A DNA stretch of 55,283 nucleotides, taken from positions 1 to 55,283 of the IMG/VR virus record IMGVR_UViG_3300027736_000059; one strand, given 5' to 3'. The notes under the pieces are model-generated. The model saw nothing but the letters and a program-made list of their open reading frames with translations. It did not search any database and was not told the DNA's origin. The translations under genes and the position numbers were made by a program. This DNA is from a virus. Below, piece after piece: positions 9,801 through 17,796 of this stretch (positions are counted from its first letter, which is position 1; every line of letters starts with the position of its first letter).

Positions 9801-12583
9801 AAGCCTCAGCAACTGGCGAAGATGTGGCACAAAAGAAAGTAAGTACATTCTTTGGTGAGTGGGCTGGTCAATACTTCGGTAGAGCGCTCATCCCTCTTCA
9901 GCAATTGAGTGACATCATTGGTGCTGTTGATAGAAACGAAACTCTTCCCCGTTCTGTTTATGAAATCAAGCAAGGAGAAGAAGGCTTTATTCCCTCTGCA
10001 AAGAATGTGCTGATGTCAAAAGTTCCTGTGTTGAAGCAGGAACTACCAGTAGCACAGCCGGTCACAAAGACTGAAGCTTCCTTCAATGATGCTGGCTTAC
10101 TGAAGATGTTTGCTGGTATATCAATTAAGGTTAACCCAACTGACTTCGAGAAAGAGATAACTCGCCTCAATGTTCCTTACAACAAACTATTCACCACCAC
10201 AGGTGATAAGGTTGTTGACAGACAGGCTAAGGAAATTCTTGCTCCACAATTGGTAGCTTCTTATGAGGCTTTAACAAGCACTGACTTCTATAAGAACACC
10301 AACAAAGACCTACAGAAGATATCGCTGGAGAACACACTTGCTGGTGTGCAGAAAGAAGCTAAGGCTGTTGCCGTAGATATGGCTAGAGCAAAAGCCATAG
10401 AAGGTGGCTTAGGGGCTGCTCGTGTTATAGAGAATAGATATGCAGCCAAACCCGCTGAAGTGAAGCGTCAGGCCGCTGCTCTGTACAAACAAAATACAGG
10501 CAAAGACCTTACTGAGACTGGGGATTATGAGGCCGGGTTAGCTTATGCTACGGCGGTACAGAACATCCTTAAGCCAACAACAGGTAAGGCTAATGGCGGT
10601 GTAGTGGGTTATGCTGGTGGCGGTCTTCTAGCTAAGAAGGTAGCTGGAGAAACTATAGAGCGTGGACTAACCAAGATTGGTGGTGACCTGTTACAGCAGA
10701 TGGATAACATGCTAGGCAAGAAAGTTGGCACGGAAATTGAAGAGACTGCTGCTGCCCTCAAGGCAACAAAAGAAACTTCTTTGGGTAAGAGTATGGTAGA
10801 ACCCGTCGAATCTATTACATCTACTAAGCGTCCTGTCTTTCGGCCTACATCTACTTCAAAGGTTGTTAAAGACGAAGGGCCATACTTAGGTGATGTTGAG
10901 AGAGAGGGACGTTTTGTAGACGCTCCTGAGCCCAATTTTACTAAACAAGAAGAGCAGGTTATTTCTGCCTCTCAAACATCCTTTTTAGAAGATTTAAAAA
11001 ATAAACTTAATAGTAAAGATACTTCTTATGGTAAGCAGAAGATGCTGCAAAGCATAATTAAAGTCGGCACTGAAGAAGAGAAAAAATGGGCTGCTTCTGA
11101 ACTTGCTGATTTGGCTGATAAACAATTTGATTTGTGGACAAAATATAAAGACGAAGGATATGATGTAGGGGAGTTTATTCCTGAGAAACCTTTCTATTGG
11201 GGTAACCCTGAGAAACAGGAGTATGATAAGAATCCTTTTTCATTTGCCCCAAAGCCGGTGAAAGATAAAGAAGGAAGAGCCATACCGGATTCTTTAATTA
11301 CCACTCTCCCTGAATCTAAAGTTGCTCAAGGAGACTTGGACGCTACATCTTTTGCAAGACAAGGCCCAAGCGTTAGAAAGCAAGTGCTTGCTACTATACG
11401 CCAAGCTAGGACAGATTCCTTTGATGCAATAACTAATCTGCCTAAGGTTAAGGAACTGCCGGATGCTGAGGATGTTATCGCGGTGGTGCAGGGTGATTTC
11501 CGTATCAAAGAAGGAAGAGAAATAAATCCGTCTAAAGCTGAAGACATTAGCATTGTCCAAGACATGGCTACTAAAGCACAGAAGAAACTGGATGCACTGA
11601 GAGAAGAATACAAAGATACTCCACCAGTAAAACTCTATCACGGCAAAGCTGCATATGCGGCTGAGCCTACTACTAGATATAAGACAGGCTTCTTAGACCC
11701 ACAACAGATAGATAAATATCACAGTGAAATGGAAGTGGGTGGTACATCGTTCACTAGGGATTTGAATTTAAACTTTGAGTCTCCTGTTTTTGGTGGGCCT
11801 AATGCAGATAAGATTGTCTACACAGAAATGCCATACGCTGACTACATGTTTAAGAGAATTAACATGGCTCCCACAGCGTATGATAATAAAAACTTAAATG
11901 TTATTGCTCAGTCTATCAACGGGTCTGATAGAGTTGTACGTCCCGTCAGTCTTCCGAGGTCTTCTAACTTTAAGGAAACAGAAGACATGATTACAGAGAC
12001 GGACAAGCTTCGTCCTGAAGGCAAGGGTACAGGTAATCAATTGGAAGTTAGATCAGCAGCTAACGATGTTACTCTTGCTGCTGCCAATCCTGAGAAAGTA
12101 TCTTTGCTTGGTAAAGGTGGAGATAAGAAGGGATTCATTAATCGTGTAAGAGAAGAAACAAATATCAAGGATAGGATTATCAACTTGAGTTCTGACCTCC
12201 ATACAGAGAAGAGTGGTGTTGCTGCCAATAAGATATATAAAGAGATAAGGAATCTCTTTAATAATTATATGGAGAAAGCTGATATCACTTCAACTAAAGC
12301 TGGCATGGGTCAGAGATATCACAGTGAACTATCTAATAACCTAAATATACTTAAAGGAACAGACAGTTCTATTCTCACCAAAAACCTACTGAGTACAACA
12401 AGCGATATCTTGGAGAAGCAGGGTTCTAAAGAGAAGGCTATGTTGCTACGTTCTTTGAGTAAAGAGTTAAAAGTATTAGGGGAAAACTGGGCTAGTGACG
12501 CTGCTGGTCAAGTTAAGAATGTCAACAATATCAGAGAGCTAACCCAGAAGCTAGCCAAGGGTGGACTAGTAGAAAGAAGATAA
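6845..12583 (+). CDS. Giant internal virion/ejection protein (1912 aa)
   Basis: This is the largest gene of the phage and the last of the rightward operon. The N-terminus carries a tandem peptide (ISFDDLIP and VSFDDLIP, residues 5-12 and 21-28). Helical low-complexity sequence follows, then a central region (about 630-1000) with hydrophobic stretches and PFPRFMANAMEW. An NGGVVGYAGGG segment lies near residue 1255, and the protein ends in KLAKGGLVERR. Residues about 1594-1700 (KLYHGKAAYAAEP, then GGTSFTRD, then YTEMPYADYM) have an order reminiscent of ADP-ribosyltransferase folds, which I rate as possible only. Size and position resemble podoviral gp16-type ejection proteins. Confidence 0.75.
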   Translation: MAYDISFDDLIPSNQKTKDVSFDDLIPKKSTSLVTRPDQQTKDKEALSILQKEKEKASVALAEAQRLKDKAREDRAAADVLSLDREIAATSKRASVATAEPVAVEPTLPARDKQVRTPSLYDIKAAPVETKAAEVAPAAPAPTPTTDESKVSAAFSYKSKLAEGFKPRAEAMKEKVEQTRLAEENKIPFDALTQSPALKKTIDDYVLARFGKSELQKPNESVEDYVNRFAQQMRFLKTGNTYSLGSEIQFLNSAKQEDKLKMDAAYTLWDNIADPSMMTAGGKGQKGIRPVTDSLLSMFSDPLTFVSLGAGKMLATPIQKAVAEQGIKKALVSNIGKVAAIPAIETAQGVASDTGQQKIELTIAAAQLKNAEDRFPSLSPEEQDKLKPTLDLLRKKVEEGINIKQAVISGVVSGVLGSVEAAGVLKAGKKLGGGQSSLDEILARKKAGLPEAPAPKLEVKASTGTQKQLEDDYDIFEGRNLLDKQLINLDGLSGMEYEKAFAKNESAVAQMQVRKEINRKATQLAQEVWTSLPEFAPKQGEKISDAVKNVFLNIDSVDDVALKDAFAKANITPEEFARMNRTTVSDAASTMQSYSVLARIQNKLKSIDPAAAKEVDLMYGNRNAITDSFGFIKDISMRADRELKALMVSQIATTVRNAYSGLTVVTFGVASEAVESALYRIGKTSAEIYTGKPVTGSFTNGIKGVWNDAFRTASYLSDAGLSADVAERLLAGSPTLSSLILKTAGEAGDQGLSRVGQIANTFNVAQDAFFRRAIFAANVEKQLSRVGIDMFDVLAQNKNIPLDVLKNATNEALLATFSKMPTKGPVYHAVKFIEELGPVGSTLIPFPRFMANAMEWTATHSPIGLVSGAVDVASTDLNKRIAGLEKLSKGIVGTGAIYAAYKYRKDNQDTEWYDAKNTDGSLVDTRAFFPVAPFLALGDYLVKLENGTTSEFKAKELFEAVTGFKMPAGTNSWLGDQFATAASNWQASATGEDVAQKKVSTFFGEWAGQYFGRALIPLQQLSDIIGAVDRNETLPRSVYEIKQGEEGFIPSAKNVLMSKVPVLKQELPVAQPVTKTEASFNDAGLLKMFAGISIKVNPTDFEKEITRLNVPYNKLFTTTGDKVVDRQAKEILAPQLVASYEALTSTDFYKNTNKDLQKISLENTLAGVQKEAKAVAVDMARAKAIEGGLGAARVIENRYAAKPAEVKRQAAALYKQNTGKDLTETGDYEAGLAYATAVQNILKPTTGKANGGVVGYAGGGLLAKKVAGETIERGLTKIGGDLLQQMDNMLGKKVGTEIEETAAALKATKETSLGKSMVEPVESITSTKRPVFRPTSTSKVVKDEGPYLGDVEREGRFVDAPEPNFTKQEEQVISASQTSFLEDLKNKLNSKDTSYGKQKMLQSIIKVGTEEEKKWAASELADLADKQFDLWTKYKDEGYDVGEFIPEKPFYWGNPEKQEYDKNPFSFAPKPVKDKEGRAIPDSLITTLPESKVAQGDLDATSFARQGPSVRKQVLATIRQARTDSFDAITNLPKVKELPDAEDVIAVVQGDFRIKEGREINPSKAEDISIVQDMATKAQKKLDALREEYKDTPPVKLYHGKAAYAAEPTTRYKTGFLDPQQIDKYHSEMEVGGTSFTRDLNLNFESPVFGGPNADKIVYTEMPYADYMFKRINMAPTAYDNKNLNVIAQSINGSDRVVRPVSLPRSSNFKETEDMITETDKLRPEGKGTGNQLEVRSAANDVTLAAANPEKVSLLGKGGDKKGFINRVREETNIKDRIINLSSDLHTEKSGVAANKIYKEIRNLFNNYMEKADITSTKAGMGQRYHSELSNNLNILKGTDSSILTKNLLSTTSDILEKQGSKEKAMLLRSLSKELKVLGENWASDAAGQVKNVNNIRELTQKLAKGGLVERR

Positions 12584-12586
12584 GGA

Positions 12587-12613
12587 AAGGGGCATTAGCC
12601 CCCTTCTTTATTT
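12587..12613 (+). terminator. Rho-independent terminator of the rightward operon
   Basis: A GGGGC-ATTA-GCCCC hairpin starts five bases after the stop of the 1912-residue gene and is followed by a T-rich tract (CTTCTTTATTTCTTT). It marks the point where rightward and leftward transcription converge; the last leftward gene ends at 12608. Confidence 0.8.
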
Positions 12614-12787
12614 CTTTGATCGTTTGATAGGTAGCACCAGCGCTAAGGCAACCACTGCTGTGAAGAGTCCCACTGTTACTATTGTAGGTAGTAATACCAG
12701 CCACCAATCCCAATCAATAACATTGAATAGTTTGGCTGCTACAAATATCAATGTAAGCAGATTAAAGAAGTTTAGATTAAGAGTCAT
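12608..12787 (-). CDS. Small two-TM membrane protein
   Basis: The 59-residue protein (MTLNLNFFNLLTLIFVAAKL at the N-terminus) has two TM helices around residues 8-24 and 30-52, joined by IDWDWW, and a basic tail (IKRSKK). A GGGA Shine-Dalgarno lies seven bases before the ATG. It is the last gene of the leftward transcription unit, directly downstream of the tRNA. I do not know its function; an inner-membrane protein is what the sequence shows. Confidence 0.65.
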   Translation of the reverse strand: MTLNLNFFNLLTLIFVAAKLFNVIDWDWWLVLLPTIVTVGLFTAVVALALVLPIKRSKK

Positions 12788-12803
12788 GTTGTTCCCTTGT
12801 TAA

Positions 12804-12880
12804 TGGTTTGTCCTATTGGAATTGAACCAATGACCTACAGCTTAGAAGGCTGTTGCTCTATCCAACTGAGCTAAGGACAA
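12804..12880 (-). tRNA. tRNA-Arg (UCU) with encoded CCA
   Basis: Read on the minus strand, a seven-base acceptor stem (TTGTCCT with AGGACAA), a D arm GCTCAGTTGGATAGAGC, an anticodon stem ACAGC/GCTGT around loop CTTCTAA, and a T arm ATTGG/CCAAT with TTCAATT all form. The discriminator A is followed by CCA. The anticodon UCU reads AGA and AGG. AGA is a common Arg codon in the phage genes here, so the tRNA probably supplements a host poor in it. Confidence 0.95.
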
Positions 12881-12885
12881 ATGCT

Positions 12886-13068
12886 TTAAGCCTTTTGCTT
12901 CAGTGCAAAGATGTTCTCAAAGTAGCCTCTGTCAAAGCCTCTCTGCCACTCCTTACCCTGTACAGTGCTAGGCTCGTATTGGTTAGCAAGCCAGCCCTTG
13001 TAAAAGGCATTCCTACCCTGATCAAATTGAATCCGTAGAGGGGCAGTTCTTTCTGATTTCTCAGTCAT
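12886..13068 (-). CDS. RMF/CrpP-like small basic protein
   Basis: The 60-residue protein has the spaced pattern G-R-x-A-x-x-x-G-W, Y-E-P and W-x-x-G-F-x-x-G, which resembles ribosome modulation factor and the related CrpP proteins. RMF dimerises ribosomes in resting bacteria. A phage version could bind ribosomes or RNA, but this is inferred from a short pattern only. It starts within the last bases of the upstream nuclease gene and lies next to the tRNA gene. Confidence 0.55.
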   Translation of the reverse strand: MTEKSERTAPLRIQFDQGRNAFYKGWLANQYEPSTVQGKEWQRGFDRGYFENIFALKQKA

Positions 13069-13541
13069 GGTTTATCCTTTAGTTGGTCAATCTTAATGTT
13101 GTAGCAATCGCTCTTAACTGTATACCCATTAGATGGGTCTATAGTTCCCTTCTGCATGAACACAGCATCCTTCATGTATTGATCTTTATTATACACACCT
13201 AGATACCAGCCTATAGAGAAATCATTCTTCACACGAACAAAAGCGTAGTAGTCACAGTCTTGTTTGGTATTCAGCGCAGCAATAGAGCAGTCGTAAGAAG
13301 GCAGGGGGACATAGCCCGTCTGCTTAGTCTTTACATCTATCTTAGTTCCGTTATCCAAAACTAAGTCATAGTCGTAGGTGTTACACAGTTTTCCACCTAG
13401 CACTTGCTGGGCAATAGCCTCGCCAATGAAGCCAGCAATATTGCCAGCCCCTCTGATGATGCTATTGCGAAGCTGTCCCATCTCAGCAGCCTTGTCTCTG
13501 GCCTCAACCAGCATGGCTGGAGATATGACAATCTCTATCAT
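13065..13541 (-). CDS. PD-(D/E)XK nuclease-like protein
   Basis: The 158-residue product shows Glu41 in GFIGEAIAQQVLG, then Asp59 in YDYDLVLDNG and Asp69-Val-Lys71 in TKIDVKTK. This E...D...DxK order is the active-site core of PD-(D/E)XK nucleases. It overlaps nrdJ by four bases (ATGA-type) and is co-transcribed with it. It may resolve replication junctions or act on host DNA; the sequence does not tell which. Confidence 0.7.
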   Translation of the reverse strand: MIEIVISPAMLVEARDKAAEMGQLRNSIIRGAGNIAGFIGEAIAQQVLGGKLCNTYDYDLVLDNGTKIDVKTKQTGYVPLPSYDCSIAALNTKQDCDYYAFVRVKNDFSIGWYLGVYNKDQYMKDAVFMQKGTIDPSNGYTVKSDCYNIKIDQLKDKP

Positions 13542-15451
13542 CTAACTGGACACGCGCCAGTAGCACAATCGTCATCTAATCCAATGGTGGCTTCACCCAC
13601 CTGTGTGATTAACCTAGTGGATGCTACCAACTCATCGTATTGCTCTTTGGTAATTTCCTCTAGCGGTGCTTGCTTAAAGCCATGCTCACTGTGCAGCAAG
13701 AAAGACAAGCTCTTGTGTGAGCCTTTGTAAAACTTCTTCAGATACTTCTTAATATCTGGAAGCTCTTCCTTCTTGTAGTACACAGTACAGCTAACACTGT
13801 TGTCACTCCAGTTCTCCTGCAACCAGCGAACAGTATCAAGCTGCGCCAGTGCATCCACTTGACTAGCCAATGTAGCCACCTCAGAATGACGGAAGGGGAA
13901 CGATACAACCACTGTGCTGTGATCAGTAGAGCCATCAAAGTTCTGCTGATACTCAACAGGATATCCATGATCACGACAGGTCTGCACCAGCGAATGGTTA
14001 GCGCTGATACGGATACGTCTAATCATGTATCGCGCATAAGCAGGATGACATCCCGGTGTAACACCCGGCAGTAGGGACAGAGTTCCGCTAGGTTTAATCG
14101 TGGTTAGCTTGATGGATTTATTAAAGCCATTCTTAGCGCTGTATTGCTCGTCATAATCCCTGAGGTAGGTGTAGGTATCCTTGAGCCAGCTAAGCTGCTC
14201 CTGAGTGCTTTCCAGTACCCCTGTGATGCCAATGCCCATACGCATGTTCTTGTTCACGACGGCTTCTGTCGATTCAAGGTGGCAAGGAAGTGACAAGCTA
14301 TGCTTGTTGATTCGATATAGCAATGTTGCTACATCCATCAACTCTTCCTGAGAGGTAATGTTAGGCAGGAAGATTTCTGCTAGGCAGCAGGTTTCCTTAT
14401 CAGCCAAGCTCTGCTCTGCACATGGGTTATATCCTTGCACATCAGGGTCAGGGTATTGAGTCTCTCCCAAGCGACCAATCTTACGCGACAAACGCAAATT
14501 AATCAAACCATAGGGTTCTCCCTTACCTTCGTAGCCATCCCAAAAGAATTCATGTAGGTCTTCAATGTCATTACAGACAACGCTGTTATTGGACATCGCT
14601 CTCCACGAAGGAATGTTACCCATGTCCCAGCGCTTAGCCAGTAAAAATTCTACATCGTCAGGGTCACCAATAGCAATCTGAGCAGAGCGGCGTACATTAC
14701 CAGCCACCACAACAGCACCAATGATATTCATGATGTCCAAGCAATCAATGGGCCGAAGCTTGCGACCAGCACGGCGGGACAGGATATCACTAACCTTGCC
14801 TATGCCCCACACCAAGTCCTCAGGGCCGCTGGCAGTACCGCCAAAGCCCTTGATGGGTGCGCCCTTACTGCGGATAAGCTGTGTGCTGTAGGTGAAGGTT
14901 TGATTACCACTGCGGTGGGCTAAGAATGCCGCCTTCAGTGTCTTACCTAACAGAGCTACCCAACCCTCACGGCTATCAGGAACAATGAAATTGGCATCAG
15001 AGCTATCAAGACGGGTAGGAGCTTTGAAGTTTTCATTGACAAGGGGAAGCTTATCCACATTGCGCTTTTGAATGTTGTAACCAACACCACTGCCTAGCAT
15101 CAACAAGTCCATAGCCCAAGTGAACGGCTCCACTGGTTTGTCTACTACAGTGAAGGCACAGTTTTGAAGACTGGCTAGGCCAAGCTTATCCACTGTGTTA
15201 GTTCCAAGCTGCCATAAGAAGCGACCAGCAACACTGCCCTTAAGCTCAAGGAAGTGTTTCGTCAATCGCTCTTGTTCTTCTGCTGTGAAGTTGCAGCCTA
15301 GTTGGTCATTGGTGGCATCCACTACACGCTTGATGGTGTCAGTGAATTCTTCTGTTGGACTGTTGATGTCAGCCTCATTAAGGCGGCGAGAGTACGTTCT
15401 CTTATAGGTTAAGTAGCCAACAGATGACCAAGGAGTTTTAATATCGTTCAT
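13538..15451 (-). CDS. nrdJ: B12-dependent ribonucleoside-triphosphate reductase (class II)
   Basis: The 637-residue enzyme is of the monomeric Lactobacillus leichmannii RTPR type. All key residues are in place: Cys98 in LQNCAF (partner of Cys119 there), Cys344 and Glu346 in NPCAEQ (Cys408/Glu410), Cys355 (Cys419), and a C-terminal pair Cys629/Cys634 in CATGAC (Cys731/Cys736), with the same spacings. It makes dNTPs with adenosylcobalamin and so works without oxygen dependence. It is shorter than the 739-residue reference. A terminator directly upstream suggests partial isolation from the replication genes. Confidence 0.93.
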   Translation of the reverse strand: MNDIKTPWSSVGYLTYKRTYSRRLNEADINSPTEEFTDTIKRVVDATNDQLGCNFTAEEQERLTKHFLELKGSVAGRFLWQLGTNTVDKLGLASLQNCAFTVVDKPVEPFTWAMDLLMLGSGVGYNIQKRNVDKLPLVNENFKAPTRLDSSDANFIVPDSREGWVALLGKTLKAAFLAHRSGNQTFTYSTQLIRSKGAPIKGFGGTASGPEDLVWGIGKVSDILSRRAGRKLRPIDCLDIMNIIGAVVVAGNVRRSAQIAIGDPDDVEFLLAKRWDMGNIPSWRAMSNNSVVCNDIEDLHEFFWDGYEGKGEPYGLINLRLSRKIGRLGETQYPDPDVQGYNPCAEQSLADKETCCLAEIFLPNITSQEELMDVATLLYRINKHSLSLPCHLESTEAVVNKNMRMGIGITGVLESTQEQLSWLKDTYTYLRDYDEQYSAKNGFNKSIKLTTIKPSGTLSLLPGVTPGCHPAYARYMIRRIRISANHSLVQTCRDHGYPVEYQQNFDGSTDHSTVVVSFPFRHSEVATLASQVDALAQLDTVRWLQENWSDNSVSCTVYYKKEELPDIKKYLKKFYKGSHKSLSFLLHSEHGFKQAPLEEITKEQYDELVASTRLITQVGEATIGLDDDCATGACPVR

Positions 15452-15471
15452 AGTTTTCCTGTTCTAAAGAT

Positions 15472-15494
15472 AAAAAAAGGGAGCCAATGCTCCC
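15472..15494 (-). terminator. Terminator upstream of nrdJ
   Basis: On the minus strand GGGAGC-ATTG-GCTCCC is followed by TTTTTTT. It sits about 20 bases before the nrdJ start, downstream of the 129-residue gene and the thyX remnant. It should reduce leftward read-through from the replication operon, so nrdJ may need anti-termination or a promoter very close to its start; I see no clear promoter. Confidence 0.82.
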
Positions 15495-15519
15495 GTAGGG
15501 ATGATGGTTATACTAGAAT

Positions 15520-15654
15520 TTATCTGTTGTCACCACTTCCTTTTATCTGTGAGCGACTCTTCCTGTCTTGATTCTCTGAATTGAAAACCCTTGCCATATA
15601 AACGACAAGGGTTTCCGCATCAGGAGTAGACCAAATTAGTTTTACTCCGCTCAT
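15520..15654 (-). pseudogene. thyX: Remnant of flavin-dependent thymidylate synthase (thyX)
   Basis: A 44-codon frame starts MSGVKLIWSTPDAETLVVYM and continues ARVFNSENQD before running into unrelated sequence and a stop. The order KLIW-TPDAE-L--YMARV-N--NQ is the start of phage-type ThyX proteins. The canonical ARVSNPENQ has become ARVFNSENQ and everything after about residue 28 is gone, including the RHR flavin motif. It lies seven bases after the upstream gene and beside nrdJ, the usual company of thyX. A 9-bp inverted repeat (15585-15593 with 15606-15614) lies inside it. It is most likely a deletion remnant. Confidence 0.7.
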
Positions 15655-15660
15655 TCAATG

Positions 15661-16050
15661 TTACCAAGGACTTACGCTGTTGAAATATTCAGCAGCTTCT
15701 TCCTCGCCCATATAATGAACAAGAAGGCTAACAGTAGAATCTATGATATCTTCTGAATCATCATTACCCATGTGATATTCATAGCAGGTTTGTAGTTCTG
15801 CAATGAAATCAGAATAGTCAGGGGCTTCGTCATACTCTTCCCCTTCCTCATCTCCTTCATAGTCTTCTTCAAAATCAAACCAAAGTGTTTCTTTATCCTC
15901 AGCCGCTACCCGTTGCTGCTCAACATATTTCTCAAGCAGAGCAACAAATCCAATATTGATTAACTCAACTTTAGATTGCTCATCCATTTCCAATTGAACG
16001 ATAGCGCCGCCATCATCTAGTTCTTCAAGTGTTGTACAAGTAATATTCAT
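15661..16050 (-). CDS. Very acidic hypothetical protein
   Basis: The 129-residue product has a strongly acidic middle (about residues 55-80, with EEDYEGDEEGEEYDEAPDY) and a preceding helical segment. Its start overlaps the HNH gene stop. Highly acidic small phage proteins can be DNA mimics, but no such family was recognised here, so this is only a possibility. Confidence 0.65.
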   Translation of the reverse strand: MNITCTTLEELDDGGAIVQLEMDEQSKVELINIGFVALLEKYVEQQRVAAEDKETLWFDFEEDYEGDEEGEEYDEAPDYSDFIAELQTCYEYHMGNDDSEDIIDSTVSLLVHYMGEEEAAEYFNSVSPW

Positions 16051-16442
16051 TTCGCTTTCCTTTCGAGTTTCTCTTTAAGAGTTTTTTCCTTATGGCAACT
16101 CAGACATAATATCTGAAAGCCTTCTTCCTCACAGTACATATTCTCAATGTACTTATCCCAACTAACAAAACCAACCTTCGGGTCTACCACAGGATAGATA
16201 TGATCTACCTGCACATCGACAGCTACAAACTCTTCAGAGCAAACAGCGCATCTGTAGTGCTGTGCTAACTTACCTGTCTTCTTATTTTCTTTTCTTCCTA
16301 TCAGAGCAGCCTTTAGTGCTGAATACTTAGGAGGCCACCTACGGGAAGCTGACCTCAAGGCTGATGTTACGAAGCTCCTATACCTAGCCTCTGTCCACTC
16401 GCCACCATTACGGGGTTTGATGACTTGCTTCTTAGAGGCCAT
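16047..16442 (-). CDS. HNH endonuclease
   Basis: The 131-residue protein has an HNH fold with zinc cysteines (Cys65/Cys68 in CAVC, Cys113/Cys116 in CLSC), the catalytic Asp80-His81 in QVDHIYP, and His117 late in the domain. The N-terminus is basic. It is a free-standing gene in the replication operon, so it may be a homing-type nuclease or a repair or packaging nuclease. No intron or intein boundary is visible beside it. Confidence 0.85.
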   Translation of the reverse strand: MASKKQVIKPRNGGEWTEARYRSFVTSALRSASRRWPPKYSALKAALIGRKENKKTGKLAQHYRCAVCSEEFVAVDVQVDHIYPVVDPKVGFVSWDKYIENMYCEEEGFQILCLSCHKEKTLKEKLERKAK

Positions 16443-16448
16443 AGATAT

Positions 16449-16718
16449 TCACATGCCAAGCTTATCAAGCTTGTGAACAATAAGCATAGCATAGCCAGCA
16501 ATATCTTGCCAGCTATCTTTGTAGTAGGGGTCACCATTAACTATACGGGCAAGCTTGTTTGCAATCATGTCCATGCTTTCACGCATGTCATCACCGGCAG
16601 CCTCTATGTTAGAGCCGCTAACTATTGCCTCTTTTATTGTCCTACTGGTAGTGGCAACATTAGTATATTCCCCATACCTCTCACCTCTTTGGTCTAGTAT
16701 TTCTTCTGTAGAAATCAT
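16449..16718 (-). CDS. Phage protein, DUF6378-like
   Basis: The 89-residue product has the pattern EEILDQRGERYGEYTNVA followed by a central helix (MDMIANKLARIVNG) and WQDIAGYAML. This resembles the DUF6378 family common in phages near replication genes; its biochemical role is unknown. It overlaps the upstream gene by four bases. Confidence 0.7.
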   Translation of the reverse strand: MISTEEILDQRGERYGEYTNVATTSRTIKEAIVSGSNIEAAGDDMRESMDMIANKLARIVNGDPYYKDSWQDIAGYAMLIVHKLDKLGM

Positions 16719-17077
16719 TGCATTCCACCTACAGTTGGGGAGTTAATATCAAACACTGAGTCTTCTTCAATGTTAGAAAAGCTATTATGGTTAGCGTTGT
16801 ATTCAATACCTGCGGCGTTATGTGCGTAGAATTTATTGCAGTGATCCATAATTTCTTTTGCTACTTCCTCATTGCTCTCCATCAAGGGAACAACAGAAGC
16901 CAACAGCACAGCCATCCCAATCATATCGTCCATCGCTTCTTTAGAAATACTGACAGGGCCAAAGCCACTAACAATAACTTCAAACGTGTTATCCCACTGC
17001 TTATCTTCTCCAAGATTAGGACGCAAGATAACCGCAATATCATTGGGCTGTAGATCATTCTTGTTTTTCCTTGCCAT
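16715..17077 (-). CDS. Hypothetical protein
   Basis: I place the start at 17077 (MARKNKNDLQ, 120 residues), two bases after the exonuclease stop and behind AAGGAATAAAC, rather than at the upstream ATG at 17104 that would overlap the exonuclease. The product has a beta-type N-terminal half (NTFEVIVSGFG) and helices with Met-rich segments after it. No family was recognised. Confidence 0.65.
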   Translation of the reverse strand: MARKNKNDLQPNDIAVILRPNLGEDKQWDNTFEVIVSGFGPVSISKEAMDDMIGMAVLLASVVPLMESNEEVAKEIMDHCNKFYAHNAAGIEYNANHNSFSNIEEDSVFDINSPTVGGMQ

Positions 17078-17079
17078 GT

Positions 17080-17793
17080 TTATTCCTTTGAAGGTGGTTG
17101 CCATAATTCATTCTCGTATCTTCTTAGCCAAAGCAATCTAGCATTCTCAATAACTCTATCTTCGTTACCGTCATATTGCTCTAGACAAATAGAATACATT
17201 TCATGTTCATCTTCTGCTTCCGCAAGAAGTTTGTCAGCTTTGACAGGGCCAATACCATTTATGCCCATGATATTATCAGCAGCATCCCCTGTTAATATCT
17301 GTTTATAGAATCTAAACATACCCTCTTCAGGAGTTATGTTATACCCTATTTTCTTTACAAAGTTGTAATGCCAGCCAGCAATTTGATCTAAATCTTTGTC
17401 AACTGAGGCGACAATGTAATTGTCCTGTAACTTTGTGGCTTCTATAGCTATTGCATCGTCAGCTTCTTGACCGTCAATAACAACAGCGCCCCATTCCTCC
17501 ACAAGATGTGTGCGTAAAGCAGACAAATGTGCAGGTTTAGGGGCTGTTCTATTTCCTTTATACACAGCAGTGGTTGCTATGTCTAGTCGAAAGTTATTCT
17601 TTCCCGTTAGGTAGAGTATCCATTCGTCAGCATAACAACCACTGTATGTATTATCAATGCCGCTTATAAGTATGTCAGTGAGATAGCTGTTAAGAGAGTT
17701 CTTAGCAGATTTCCCGTTCTCATTCTTGCAAGCAAAAGCTATCCGATAAGCAATAATGTCAGAGTCAACTAACGCTATTACTTTATTGGTCAC
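17080..17793 (-). CDS. 5'-3' exonuclease, FEN/T7 gp6-like
   Basis: The 237-residue protein has the PIN/FEN nuclease acid cluster: Asp10 and Asp12 in ALVDSDIIAYR, GQEADDAIAI, VDKDLDQI and GDAADNIMGI. A helix-hairpin-helix GINGIGPVKADKLL follows. It would remove RNA primers and degrade host DNA for nucleotide supply, beside the polymerase and primase-helicase. The start is GTG with a weak Shine-Dalgarno, four bases after the previous stop, so low or coupled translation is likely. Confidence 0.9.
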   Translation of the reverse strand: MTNKVIALVDSDIIAYRIAFACKNENGKSAKNSLNSYLTDILISGIDNTYSGCYADEWILYLTGKNNFRLDIATTAVYKGNRTAPKPAHLSALRTHLVEEWGAVVIDGQEADDAIAIEATKLQDNYIVASVDKDLDQIAGWHYNFVKKIGYNITPEEGMFRFYKQILTGDAADNIMGINGIGPVKADKLLAEAEDEHEMYSICLEQYDGNEDRVIENARLLWLRRYENELWQPPSKE

Positions 17794-17796
17794 AGC

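Noticed and set aside
13538-15451. Intein or intron in nrdJ
   Set aside because: The reading frame is continuous and all catalytic cysteines have the spacing of an uninterrupted enzyme.
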